From Udeniomyces pyricola (lineage: Eukaryota; Basidiomycota; Tremellomycetes; Cystofilobasidiales; Mrakiaceae): a stretch of DNA of 64,000 nt. A model generated the notes under the pieces. It was not told the origin of the DNA. It saw only the letters and a program-made list of their open reading frames with translations, and ran no database searches. A program made the translations under genes and the position numbers. The stretch lies in the NCBI GenBank assembly GCA_039545295.1, contig BCIK01000010.1, positions 642,737 to 706,736 on the forward strand. The letters run 5' to 3'. The number at the start of each line of letters is the position of its first letter. The first letter of the stretch is position 1. Of the stretch, positions 25,449-37,177 are shown piece by piece.

Positions 25449-26359
25449 ATGTCCAACCCGTACACCTCAATCCCAGCCAACGACCCAGACGAAGCCCCCT
25501 CTCCTCATACTCCCCCGACTGCCCGTCAACCATCCAAACCCCGCCGCGCAACCAACCACGCTGCTCACGTCCGTTCGACCGCTCTCGAGCCAGTCTCCCC
25601 GTGGAAACGCGCGCTCCTCGTCGCGTTCGTCGCCGTCCTTTTCTGGCTCGCCATCAAGCTTGGCTCCATGGGAATGTCCGACGTCGACTTGAAATCCAAG
25701 GGAGATCCCAACGCCATTGGTACCGGTAACATGGGCGGTTGGTGGGAGAAGACCCTCAAGAAGCGCTATGGAACGGACGATGTCGTCCATGCAAAGAGGT
25801 GAGAGTTCTGCCCTACTCTCATCTCATCTACGGCTCCCCACCTTCGCTGCGGTGGATGAAGATAAGGCCAAGGCGAATGTCAAGGTGGAGACAGAGGACT
25901 CGGGTATATGCGTGGTCAATGAGTGGTGTCCTCCCTGTGTCCTCTTCCCTTTCTCTCGTTCCTCTCCGCGGTTGCCGTCTCCTTGGTCGGCCTTGTCATG
26001 CTCTCACCTGCGCCCGTTCCTTCCCAAGGCCTGCATCATTAACCTCATTTTCCTTGGAAACTATCTTGTCGCGCAGGTACTCCAACCAATACAAGGTCTC
26101 TCCTCACCATCCTAGCTCTGTCTTTCCGTCGATGTCTCTCCATCCCGCTTTCTCTTCTCTTGCATTCCCGCAGCGCATGCTACCCACCAGGTCTATCTTC
26201 GTTCTTCTTGCTGACGGTCGCCCTTTTCCGCCTTCCTGACTTCCTTTTCAATCACGCCACCACAAAAAGTTCCGACCAGCCGCGTCTCCCGTCGTGACAG
26301 AGAGGACGAAAGATGGCCGTCTTCGTGTTCGAGGTGCTAGCCCTGGGGGAACCCTTTGA
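25449..26359 (+). CDS. small single-pass membrane protein of unknown function
   Basis: The start ATG at 25449 gives MSNPYTSIPANDPDEAPSPH, a Pro-rich N-terminus, a basic stretch, then one hydrophobic segment ALLVAFVAVLFWLAIKLGSM at about residues 58-77 and a C-terminal part GWWEKTLKKRYGTDDVVHAK. Read without splicing the frame stops at 25802. Splicing is more convincing: join(25449-25798, 26077-26095, 26270-26359), with a 19-nt middle exon encoding YSNQYK. The last exon reads FRPAASPVVTERTKDGRLRV and ends at TGA 26357-26359, giving 152 residues. The joins use a GTGAGA donor and CAG/AAG acceptors and keep frame at both junctions. I do not recognise the family. The topology suggests a tail-proximal membrane anchor with a basic/aromatic juxtamembrane region. 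It diverges from DRS1 across 337 bp. Confidence 0.65.
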
Positions 26360-26607
26360 GTTCCACCAATGGATCATGCACAGGCCCCTTGTTCCTACAG
26401 CGCTTCTTCTACCTTTTTGCATTGCTTCTTTCTGCGTGAAACCCAGACATCCTTCTTCTTTTCTTTCTTTCCTTTTTCCTGATTGCCTTTTTCTTTGCTT
26501 CTGCTTCCCGGTCGCTCACGCACGGACTGTCTCGTACTATGGTTGTCCACTTTATTACATATATCTCCCCTCTCCCCCCCCCCCTCATTGAACAACTCAG
26601 GTGTCAC

Positions 26608-28701
26608 CTATGAGATGCCACCCTTTGCTTCGCTTACGAATTGACTACTTTGGTGAACGAGACGGAGGTTGTTGGCGTCGTGAAGAATCTGAGAGTGGCA
26701 AGAAGCAAAAGAAAATGCCAAAGGGGAAAGGGGCGGAAGGTATGAGTCAGTCATCAAAAAGTCAATCAGATAGAGGCCGCTGCACGAATGCATGTCCTGA
26801 TCCGATGTGAAAAGAGACAGAAGGAGAGGGTTGTCTATGGCAAGAGAAATACGATTGCCCTAGCGAGACAGATGCGCCACGCCAGCATCTCCGGAAACTC
26901 ACCCGATCAATGTTGAGTCTGGGCAATTGAAGGAGCAACCCTCTTGCTTCGCTTTGATCAAGTTCCTCAAGGATATCGTTGAGCGTCGTCAAGACTGAAA
27001 GGCAAACAAACAGGTGAAGATCAAAGGGAGATGGGTGGGAAAAGTATGTGTCTGCCGAAAGGAAGCAAGATTAGTGGTCCCATTGATGCAGACATGGCTC
27101 AAGTACAAGCAACAGCAACAGCGATGTGTGCATCTATGAGCAAGTGGAAAGACGAACCCCAAAGGCGAGAGAGATCCGATATGTTCATCTCTTTTGAAAA
27201 AAGAGATTCGAGCCATGAGGATGCCACCTCGAGGATCGGAACTTCTTCGTCTTCAAAGTAGTTCTGTTTGTTGGTGTGCAGATGTGAGATGATTTGAGAA
27301 GACAAATGATGGAAGGCACGCAGAAAAAAAAACGAAAAAAAACAGAGGAAATAGTGAGTCAGCGTTTCCTGTTCGTTTTGCTCGATGATACTTCGATTCA
27401 GGGACGTACGTATAGATCCGGTAGAGTGCTTCTGAAAAGGAACATGAATCTCGCCAGTCTCGTGGGAAGGGGATACAGCTCGTTGTATTCGTCCATCATC
27501 TCCTTCCATCTCCCCCAACCCCAATACACGCCCGCCTCGAGTCTCAAGCACACCACGAACGGCGCGACTGTCTCGACCCAACCCTGGACGACTCGTTTCC
27601 GCTGGTTTTCGTCCGAGAAATTGTTACGGTGGAGAGGGTTCGTGAGTTGCTGTTGATGCGGAGACGGGGCTGAGCCGGAAGAGGCCGAAGTGCTGGTTGA
27701 AGGTGGAGGATCGAGTCGATTGACCCAAGCGGAAAGAACGTCGACAATAGAGCGCGTGAAGAGATGGATAGGAGGTGGATCGCGAGGAGAAGGTGACAGA
27801 AAGGTTGTTGGGTTGATGACGACCGATGCTGGGGTGGACATAGCGCTGATGACTGGGGGAGAGTAGAGTTGATGATGGGACGATGAGGGAGACATGGCCA
27901 GCTGCGAAAACGCCCGACCTTCGACTGGTGTCATCATGGCGCTTCCGCTTGTACTTGCTGTACCCATGTTGACAGCAGAAGCTTCCTCACGAGACCATCC
28001 TCGACCGATGGGATCATTGGCTTCGTCTTCGTCGGAATCCCCTTCTACGCCCTCGTCCTCACCGCCACTCAAGTTCCCTCTGGCGGCCGATCTTGGACCT
28101 CCATCCGGATTTCCCCCACCTATCCTCCAGCCCACATCCCCTTCTTCGGCAGCCGATGGAGCAGTGGCTTCGCGAACCAGGCCCTGGATAGTCTGAGAGC
28201 CAAACGTCCGGAGATGATAGCGGTTCGCGATGGGTGTCACCAGACGCGAAACGAGGTCGTTGGTCTTTGGGAGTTTCATGTAGTTTTGAAGACGGGAGCG
28301 GGCAGTCGTGAGCTCCGATGCTGGTCGAAGGAATAACGTGAGGAAGGGTTTGATGGGCGAAGAACGAAGAGGAACCAAGCGAACAGAGACAAGTCAGATG
28401 ACGTGCGTCTAGTGACTTGGGAGGGACGCGATGAGCAAGCAAGACGAATCACTCTTATCGGGGGAAAGAACGCCGAGGAGGTACATCCAGACCTCGCCTC
28501 GGATCTCATCTGGGACGCCGTGGCGAGCGAGGTCGCGGACCTAGCGGTTGGATGAACGATGGATAGCATGCGGCGTAGTCAGGCGGAGTTCAGCGAAGGA
28601 GGGGGTCGAGCTGGCGTGCGGATGGAGGAGAAGCAGAAGATGAGTTGTACTTTTTGTATGTCGACGCGCTGCTCGGCGTTGATGAGCTCGAGAAAGTCCA
28701 T
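26608..28701 (-). CDS. TBC-domain Rab GTPase-activating protein
   Basis: TBC proteins stimulate GTP hydrolysis on Rab GTPases in membrane traffic. The start at complement 28701 gives MDFLELINAEQRVDIQK, spliced to VRDLARHGVPDEIRGEVWMY and LLGVLSPDK, which is the opening of the TBC domain (the R of DEIRGEVW is conserved). The next exon begins SELTTARSRLQNYMKLPK, then holds a Ser/Gly/Pro-rich insertion of about 170 residues. The second half of the domain follows: ETVAPFVVCLRLEAGVYWG, MMDEYNELYPLP, then YFEDEEVPILEVASSWLESL and FSKEMNISDLSRLW at about 27240-27140. The C-terminal exons give LNDILEELDQSEARGLLLQL and ILHDANNLRLVHQSSQ, ending at TAG 26608-26610. The exact subfamily is not determined. 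The canonical catalytic IxxDxxR region was not located confidently and may be divergent. Confidence 0.8.
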
Positions 28702-29161
28702 GGATCTGATGAATGAGGATGGGTGTGGGATTGTGGTGTCGGATTGATGAAGCGTGTTATAATAGTACTGGCGAGAGTGAGCCAGTGGACGAGGTTTGTG
28801 GGAGTGCGACTGTGTTGGACGCAGATGGGTGGACTTATATATATATATATATTTATATATATATAGTATGTATTGGCAGCCATTAACGCGTCACGCCTAT
28901 GTATATAATCTACACGGCCTGCCAGTCGATACTCAGCATGTCAATTATGACACATATATGCATATATATATACATATACATCGTATTGGATCACGAGCTG
29001 GTGATGAAGATACTGTACTTATTACGCGCCATGTGTATATATACACATATATTGTAATATGTATTATATAGTTCTCCTTCACAACACTCCGATCTTCAGC
29101 AGTCGCGTCTATACATATCTATCGTCTGCCCTCCAACCAACAAGTCTCATAGCCCGCCCTC
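28702..29161. promoter_or_regulatory. AT-rich divergent promoter between the TBC gene and EFR3
   Basis: A 460-bp intergenic region with a (TA)n tract at 28836-28865, further alternating TA/CA tracts to about 29060, and one ACGCGT hexamer at 28886-28891. No gene is visible. A shared promoter function is inferred from the two divergent genes. Confidence 0.5.
28836..28865. repeat. TA microsatellite
   Basis: Nearly perfect alternating TA for about 30 bp with one TT interruption, in the divergent promoter. Confidence 0.9.
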
Positions 29162-32100
29162 ATGACGCTACACTCCTTGTTCTGTATCCCGTTCGTCATC
29201 TATCGATTCAGACCCCATCGTAGACTTCATGCTCATCCTCCTCTATTCTCTTGCTCCCCTTTGCATCCTCGATAACATCCAGACTCTCCCATGAGAGCAA
29301 GCTCGTCCAGGCTTGCTACCCGCCGTCCAAACAACTCCCCGCCCTCGCCCCAGATTACAAACCATCCTCCCAAGAGCTCTCACGTCTCACATATACCGCC
29401 TCCAACAAGCCCGGACTGCTTCCCAAGATCATCCATGAGCTTGAAGCCCGCGCACTCAAAGAGTCCTCCAGAGCTGGGGGCAATCTCCGTTATCGCGCGT
29501 CAGTCCGTCACTGCGATTGATATCAACTCATCGCATCTGTCGGCCAGTCTTCTGCCATCCACACACCACTGTGCTCGTACATGACCTAACCATGCTTGAC
29601 CTATGTCTTTCGCGTACCACATGTGTAGCTCGCTCATGATCACGCTCTACATCACCAAGCAGCTCGTTGCCGAATGCCGCCGAGATCTCGCTCTCTTCTC
29701 GCGATCGGTCGTCTCCATCGTCGACGCCGCCCTTAATGTCCAAGTTGTGGGCGAGGCCGGCAAGCGGTCAGAAGGCAGGGACCTTGAAGTCCTCGCTAGG
29801 GCCGGGAGTGTCGTACGTATATGCTTCCATCGTTTTTCTTGATCCTAGCGGCCTTGCAGACAGGGCTTTCATCCCGCCCTCCCCCCTCCCGGTCCCCATC
29901 CGTCTGCGCACAGTCAAGTACTAGCCTCCGACTGATACTCACATGACATCTCTGGCTGCCCTCTTTCTCAAACATCTACGCGTCGGCCTTCTCAAACAGT
30001 TCGCTGCATTCATGACGTACACCGACGGAGGAGCGGTTGATGAGCTCTATCTGCGCGTTCTGCAGCGATTCTCGGACCTCGCAGAGGCCGGTCCGCCGTA
30101 TGCGGGCGGCGATCGCGACCTGAACCTCCAGTGAGTACGTTTGGCCTGGCGTGCCATCTTAAACTGGACGCGTGGCTGACGAATGCCATCCTTACAAAAC
30201 CTGTTTAGAGCTCGACTTATCGGCCTCACCGCACTCGCGTCAGCTTCATCTTCAGACGCACTATTCGCGGGGGGATACAAGAATCAGATCGACGTCATTG
30301 TTCCTACGCTCCTCGGTTGCTTCTACCGAACGCCTGTGGCCGAACTGGAAAGCTTGTAAGCCAAACGCTCAATACCTGTTGATGACTTTGGCGAGTCTGA
30401 CGCGTCGTATCTTTTTACATGTGCATATCTTGGCCTTCACTAGTTCTCAATCCGGTAATGAACGGAGTTCAGCGTTCGTTTTCAACGAAAGTCACCTCAA
30501 TCGACCTCCACTGGAGAAACGCCGGGCACTGTCCATCCGGGCCGATGGAGAAAAGCACCTCGATCCAAGCGAGGCGGCCAAAGCGGCGGTGCAAATACTG
30601 AGGTCTCTCATCCAGGCTGCGTCAGGTGTCCAGATCGGTTACGTCTCTGCCGTTATGGTCGGCTTCCTTGATGCGGGAGGGAAGCGTGGCAAGGATGAGA
30701 AGCATGGGTCCGTCGGGTGGCATGAATTCGAAGCCTTTGCTGTGTGGCTTTTTTCTTCGGCGAGCTCTTGGACCCAACTCCAATACAAATTCGTCGTCCT
30801 CACTTCGCTCGTAGAGACGCTCGAAACTCTTCCGGATAGCGGTCCTGCCTCTCCACCGCAAGGCAAGCTCACTGTTCTCGTCGAGGTCATCCGCTCCATT
30901 CTAGACTCCCCAATCTCGCTTGTCGGCATTTCCACTTCGGATCTCCTCAACTCACTTGTCAGTGTTCTTCTTCAACGCGTCGGGCTTGACGCAACCGATC
31001 CCTCCATCAACTCCATCATCGCTGCCATTGCGTCTCTCTGTGGTAAACATGCCTACTACGCATCTCACACCTCGGACATGGTTGAGGACCTCGGCTCGCG
31101 CATCGGCAGCGTTATGGCGGCGAACTCAGGGCTAAATGGAGCAGGGGCCAAGGACACGTCGTCAGCTCTTCGAGCGCTCGTCGCTTGCTTGGGATCCGTC
31201 TTGACCATCTCGTCGCGTCCGACAGAGAACGTGACAAGAGATACGCCGTCGTCACCGCACCTGATTCCGGCGACACCAATGATGCCCTCAGTCATCAAAC
31301 AAGCAACAACGCCCTCAGTAACTCGCCCGTCAACGGCTCAAATTCCATCGACGGCTAAATCGATTTCTCCCGAAGCCTTAGTGCCCACCATCCCCCTGCT
31401 CTGTCACGCCGATCCCTCTGTCCGTCTTGCCTACTTTTCCGTTCTCCGAGCGTATCTTGAAGTCATTCCGTCCGCTACTTTACATTCATCCACTTCCGGC
31501 ATCGCTACAACTACCCTTCCTGGAGATAGCCAGCAAGACACAACGCGTCTGGAGCTTCAAATCTCCAACTTTCTTGCCCACCTTGCCGCCTCTCTTTACA
31601 CGCTCGCTCTCGCTCCTCACCTTGGCCTTCGCCGGCCTGGTACATCCAACAACTCCTCTGCTGCCCCGACGCCCCCTTCGGAGTTCGCCAACCACCGCAA
31701 TTCGGTCTCATCTGTGCACGCGCAGCGACCGCAGCAACGAAGTTCATCTCTCCTTCCACCCGTGCACCTACATGCCCTCTCGTTGTCTGTGGCCAGTTCG
31801 TCTGCGGCTGGTTCTACTCTGCCCGCTTCATCCTCCACGGCCGCTCAGCCAGAAGACTACGATCGCCTTGCTGCCGTGGTTGATCAAGCACTGCGGCGGT
31901 CGCCTGTCGAGGCGCTATTGGCGTTTGTCCCGATGCTGAGAGCGATGGAGGTTGACGGCGAGCTGTCGTCGTCATTGGCGGATGGCAGGACGGTTGGGTG
32001 TCGGCAGTTCCTGAGTTCGATCTGGGAAGAGATTGATGGGCAGTGGCTTCGAAGCGATGTGAGTCATGGCACCGTTCCGATTACTTGATTTTGACTGACC

Positions 32101-33522
32101 AAGAAGTACACTGAGACTGATTCCTTGCGTACGTTTGTCGCCACCTTTGCCATTTATTCTTGCACCGCGATCATCCTGAAGTCAGCACCTATCCCCCATC
32201 CCGCCGACGTTGTTTCCTTCCCACCGCCAAACATATATGCTACCACCTCAGTTGTCTCACCAGATGCCACCCCTACTCGCTCATTTGTTGCTGCCTCGCT
32301 TCCAGATACTGAGGCCCTCATCAACTCGCTTGCGTCATCAGCGATTCTTCAGAAACGTGCGAATCTCGACAGAGATTCGTTGTATCGCGCCTTGAGTCAT
32401 AGTTGGTCGGTAGATTCACCGCTTGATCAAGGTACGAACATTTCTGCTCTCTGTTACCCTTTTGTTGTCGTGGCTCAGACAATCACGAGAGTCACTAAAG
32501 TGAGCGAAGCATAGACTTGCCCGTATCACGCATCACACTTACTCACTCCACTTATTTGACGTAGATTCGGTCGCCTCGACCTTTGAACGACACTCTCCCG
32601 TCGAGCTTCTCAACAGCCTGATGCTCCATGAGAATGCGTCTGTTAGAAGTCTTCGGGACGGCAGCGGCGTTGGAGGATCGAGTGGAGGGGCTCCTCGCGC
32701 TGTCAATGTTGGGGACTTGCGTCTGGCCCTTCGTTCGTGTCTTTTGTCACTTATGCTTGTTGGTTGTGCTTTGTTTAATATCAAGACACGGTTCGCTACT
32801 AATCTATGCCCCCATCCTTGATTTCAGATGACCCCTCCTCAACGATATCCGCTTCTCTTGCCCGTGCTGGATCCGTCTCTTCGACTCATCATCATGTTAT
32901 CCCTTCAACTTCCAACAACCAGCCCATGGACCCTGCAAGTCCGCGAATGTCGACGACTATGCCGTCTTCGGCCACCTCTACCTCGTCCATCACGTCTTCT
33001 TCCTCCCTATCATCTTCACGCTACCCTCAGACTCGTAAACCGCCAACCCGTCGTGCCCCCGAGGAAGTCGCCGATCTCTTTTCTAAACTCGGCATCGGAG
33101 CCAAAGGAGCGAAGCGCTCGGTTTCGGGCTCACTCGCTCGGCGTCAACAGCAACAGCGATCGGGCTCTCCGTCCATTTCTTCGGCGACTTCTCCTCCGAG
33201 CGCATACACCATGACGAACCGAGTGTCATCGCCTTTGTCCTTGTCGTCTTCGGTCGCGTTTGCGGGAGACGAGCCCGGAAGAGGTGGCGAGAAAGCGCTG
33301 TCATCCCCTCTTTCGTCTCCTGAACCGCCATCGTCCTCCTCGTCCCTGCCTCCAGCCTCGCATCAGTTTCAACCTCCGACGATCACCCTTCAAGACGCTT
33401 CGCCAGCGATGTCCCCCGAAGGATCGTCTGCTCCTCCCGTAGGAGTCGAGCAGCCCGAGCGTCAATCAGCAGTGGCACCTATTTCTTTAGGGTTCGTTGT
33501 GGCATTCCATCTCCTTTTGTAG
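29162..33522 (+). CDS. EFR3: EFR3, plasma-membrane scaffold of the Stt4 PI4-kinase complex
   Basis: Efr3 anchors the phosphatidylinositol 4-kinase Stt4 with Ypp1 at the plasma membrane. The diagnostic N-terminus is SKLVQACYPPSKQLPALAP and SSQELSRLTYTASNKPGLL (about 29295-29420), then LVAECRRDLALFSRSVVSIV (29665), DLEVLARAGS, FAAFMTYTDGGAVDELYL (30000), ARLIGLTALASASSSDALF (30210), YKNQIDVIVPTLLGCFY, and a long helical-repeat exon (about 30450-32060). The 3' part gives RHSPVELLNSLMLHENASV (32600) and a Ser-rich tail containing APEEVADLFSKLGIGAKGAK, with a TAG stop at 33520-33522. The start is not settled: the frame containing SHESKLVQ has no upstream ATG in the same exon. One workable join is ATG 29162 (MTLHSL) spliced with a GTTCTG donor to the acceptor at about 29280. 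The Cys in QACYPP is a candidate palmitoylation site. Confidence 0.85.
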
Positions 33523-34111
33523 TCAAGCTTTCTCGGCATTCGGGCGTGGACGGAGGAAGAGGGGAGGGAAGGGCAGAAAAAGAGGTCAAGCCGGCCAGAT
33601 CGAACGAGTCTATTGTGTTGAATACTGACTCCTCTTTCCCTTCTCGTACTATATGTGCTTCACCCTTGCGTCGTCCACTGGCCATTCCGCCACTCAGACC
33701 GGTGGCTTGAAGCACGCTCTGGACCGTGGAAAGGAAAGAACCGGGAAAGTAATGCGGGATTTTTTGACCCTGGGGCCGAAGGAGTCTCCGGTTAGACCAA
33801 GCAAGGGGGGGAGGGAAGAGGGGGGGGGGGGGCACATCCCGTTTGCTTATGATGTCCCAGAAAAGCGTCTATTTTTCCTCTTCTCTGCTTCCGCTCTGGA
33901 TTGTCTGTGTTAATGTTCATTCTGTCCGATACATAAGGATACTACCTGTATGTTGTCTTTGCCCTAACAAGTTACATATAGAAAGAAACAGATACAACTA
34001 ATCATGGCATGCTGTCTGCAGACTCCGAGACGATCAGAGCAAATGTCGTGACAGCCTGAGTCCTTCCATCTGCCGTGTGCCTCGACCAAACTCGCCCACC
34101 AAGTTTCTCAC
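33523..34111. other. convergent intergenic region
   Basis: This holds the 3' ends of EFR3 and the Crz1-like gene. It contains a 13-nt G run (33820-33832) and AT-rich sequence near 33910-34000 that could carry polyadenylation signals. No gene seen. Confidence 0.6.
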
Positions 34112-37100
34112 TTATTCATCCCTCATTCCAGCAACTTGATTCACGTCGCTCGATCCGTTGACACCAATTCCGAACGCATGTGATGCGAACCCTGGCGTCG
34201 GTCGGAAATTTGGATACGGCTGCTGTTGCAGCGGCTGTTGCTGCTGAGGTGACATCGACGCTGACGCTTGATCGGAATTCAGGGGTATCGACCAGGTCGA
34301 CGGAGGTAGGGGGAAAGGATGATGGTAGGCGGTGTACATTGATGAGAAAGAAGTGGCGCCGCTCTGTGGAGGAACGGCAACAGGAAGGGGAGGCCCAAGA
34401 TGAGAGTTGGATGATGGATTAGGTGGAGGAACGAGGGGTTCATCAATGGGTCGTCGAGCGGACGAGACCTCGCTTGAGGGAGTTTTTTGCCTTGACTGAG
34501 CTGGCGGGAAGGGTAACGGTGGAGGTATGGGAGACGTCATAGGACGCCGCTGGAGATGACGCGACGTCGCCGAGGAGGGTGAAGGTCCGGGTGCAAGGAC
34601 AGACGGCCGTATCGGCGTTTGAGGCCCAAGCGCGAGAACCGAAGGGATCGGTGGCTTCTTGGTCTCTTCGGAAGGGTACGGAAGGGACAGATGAGCGGAG
34701 GGGACAGCATGGGGACCGTAGTAGGGATGAGGATGGACGTGATAAGGAGGATAGAACGGTCGATGATGGGCCTCGGAAAGGGGGGCGGACGGATCGACGA
34801 TGCTGGATTCCTCGGACGGCTTTGAGAGAGGAGGAGGAGCATAGTTGGAAGAGTTGTGTGGGTAATCATAGCCAGGAGGCGGATGCTGATAGTAGTATGG
34901 GTGCGGAGGGGCATAAGGATTTGGTGCATAGTGAGGAGGATAGCCAGGGGGAGGATAAGCGGGAGGATAGCCAGGCGGAGGAGGAGGATAGCCGGGATAG
35001 GGCCCGTATCCCGATGGCATCGGGTAATGCCCCGAGAGAGGTAGAGCCGGAATCGGCGTCGGAGCGGGTTGGGACTTGGTAGCAGGATGAGACGGGCCTG
35101 ATCGCCGAGATAAACCAGGGGACTGTTTGGTGATTCGAGTACGAGATGAACTGGCGCTCTTAAAGTTTACGAAAAGGGAAGAACATAAGAAAGTTAAGTA
35201 TGGATAGCTGTACTGCAACTATGTTCCGGAAGGTCAAAAAACTCACTATGCCGCTGCTCTCGGTTCTGAAACTCTCGTCTGCAAGTTCGTCAGCCTCGCT
35301 CTGGTCAAGGCTAGCATCCCCGTCTCCATCCTGATCAACACCGCGCGTGACCCCACGGCCCGTACCGTCTCCTTCCCTGCTTAACTCCATCTCCTCGTCG
35401 TCGTTCACATCTTCTTTCTCGTTCGCCTCGCTAGTCCCGTTCCTCTTCTCACGTCCCTTCCCCTTGCTTGCGGACTTGAACTGTCCTGATTTGTCGGTCT
35501 TTCTGCTCGGCCCTGCCACAGGTATCTCGTCCGACACCGAGTCTCCGTCTTCGTCCTCATCTACGTTTGGTTTTCTTCGAGGTTTCTTTGTTGATTGCAA
35601 GGTAGCTTCTTGACAGCCATCTGATTGTGGTTCGCAGCCCGACTGCTTCTTCCTTTTTGTCGGCTTGAAGAGATCCGTGTCAATCGTCACTCGGGCTGAG
35701 AGATGGGAATTTTCAAGAGAATAAGGAGACGTTAAGCAGAGAACACGCAACATCTTGAGACTATTAGCTGTCAAGAAGAGGTACGTTTGGCGAAAAGTGA
35801 TTTCTTACGTAGTCCAGCTCCGGGAGAATTTTCGCCTGAGCAGCCCTTGACCATCCAGTGTCGTCGGAGGGCATCCTTCCTCGAGAATGCTTTCTCGCAG
35901 ACGTGACATTCAAACGGTTTGATGTCGAGATGGATCCGGCGGTGTCGCTTAAGATCGTGACTTCGGTTGAAGCTCATCTCGCACTCTTGGCACTGAAACT
36001 GTCGATCCACCTGGTGCTCTTTATTAGTGGCGAAAGAATAAGGAGATATAGCCGCCATGAGCGTCGACTCCTCGAGCGGCCCCTGGTTGGCATTGGCGGC
36101 GGCGTGAGCTCCGGCGGCCAGAAGAAGGTCGGAAGCTGTTGTCCGAAGTGGGGCCCTGCGGGAGGAACGATGATAATGTTTTGTATCGGAAGGAGGTGCT
36201 TCGTGCGAAGACGACGATGAATGTAGAGAGTCTGGACGGGACGGCTCGTCATCTTCACCTGGTGAGCCGGATCGGGTCGTGTAAGGGGACTTTTGGGTAG
36301 AGGCGGCGCGCTTCGAAAAACCGGGTATGCGGACATCGGTCACAGCTACTACAGAGACCTTCACTGCCACATCGCCTGATACCGAGGACGAGGAGGCCTG
36401 GAGAGAGTGGGAAGATGGTGGTTGGACGAGCGTGGAGCCTATCGGTTGAGCGGATGCTGCCGAAGGCGGTGATGCAAGTTGAGTCTCTGGGAGTGGCGAA
36501 TGAGATGCAGGACCAGGCAGGTAAGGATAGTTTGGGAAAGGGATCGAGTATGTAGGGTGGACGCGATGCTGAAGATTGGGGCCACGAGGTGCGTCGTGGG
36601 GCTGGTGCTGGGTTGGAACGGGAGGGGGAGGATACGAGGGATAATGATTCTGTGTCAAGCTTTGCTGCGGCGGCGGCGGCGGCGGATGAGAGATATGGGA
36701 TGGATACTGTGGATGATGAATATATGCTGGGTGAGTGGGATATCCTGCGGATTCAGGTTGCAGTTGTCCGGCCACTGGGTTGCTGAAGGACAGACTCGAT
36801 GGATGGGTAACGGGCGGATGTATTGAGGGTTGGTCCGAGAGAGGAGGCGGAGCCCAGGCGAAAGGGGAGGCCGAGGTAGGAGGAGACGGCGGCGGCACGT
36901 ACGATGACGAGGCCTAGTAGTGGAGATTGAGGGCAGGTGATGACGAATGCGATCAACGGTATGACATGTCAGTCACTAGCAACTTAAAGGGACTATGTGT
37001 GGGTTAGTGAGCAGTATGGTGGACGACAGGCAGGCAGATAGACGGACAAGGACTCGCGAAGCCACAATAGAGGGGTCCTATTCTAGGAAGGGAGGGAGGG

Positions 37101-37177
37101 GAACTGCCATCGACGGATGAGGCGTCGAGACGCGGACGCGCGCTTGGGCGGCAGTCGAGAACGGATTGACGTACCAT
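34112..37177 (-). CDS. CRZ1: C2H2 zinc-finger transcription factor of the Crz1 type
   Basis: Crz1 is the calcineurin-activated factor of calcium and cell-wall stress. Two adjacent fingers lie at about 36005-35850: FQCQECEMSFNRSHDLKRH (C-X2-C-X12-H-X3-H) and FECHVCEKAFSRKDALRRH followed by WMVKGC, so the second ends in H-X5-C. The linker RRIHLDIKPFEC and the C2HC second finger are features of the Crz1 group. The N-terminal half is Pro/Ser/Tyr-rich. The next exon is acidic and basic (TKRKKQSG, VDEDEDGDSVSDEI). The last exon (35160-34112) is a Pro/Tyr/Gly-rich tail with GYPP repeats and short Gln runs, ending MRDE and TAA. The exon beginning VPPPSPPTS has no ATG. I join acceptor 36914 (ASSSYV) to an ATG at 37175-37177 directly followed by GTACGT. 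An open frame continues upstream to 37438, so a longer N-terminus is possible. I found no clear PxIxIT calcineurin site. Confidence 0.8.

Noticed and set aside
36479..36917. Several plus-strand open frames opposite the Crz1-like gene
   Set aside because: They are antisense shadows of a Pro/Ser-rich exon with no conserved sequence.
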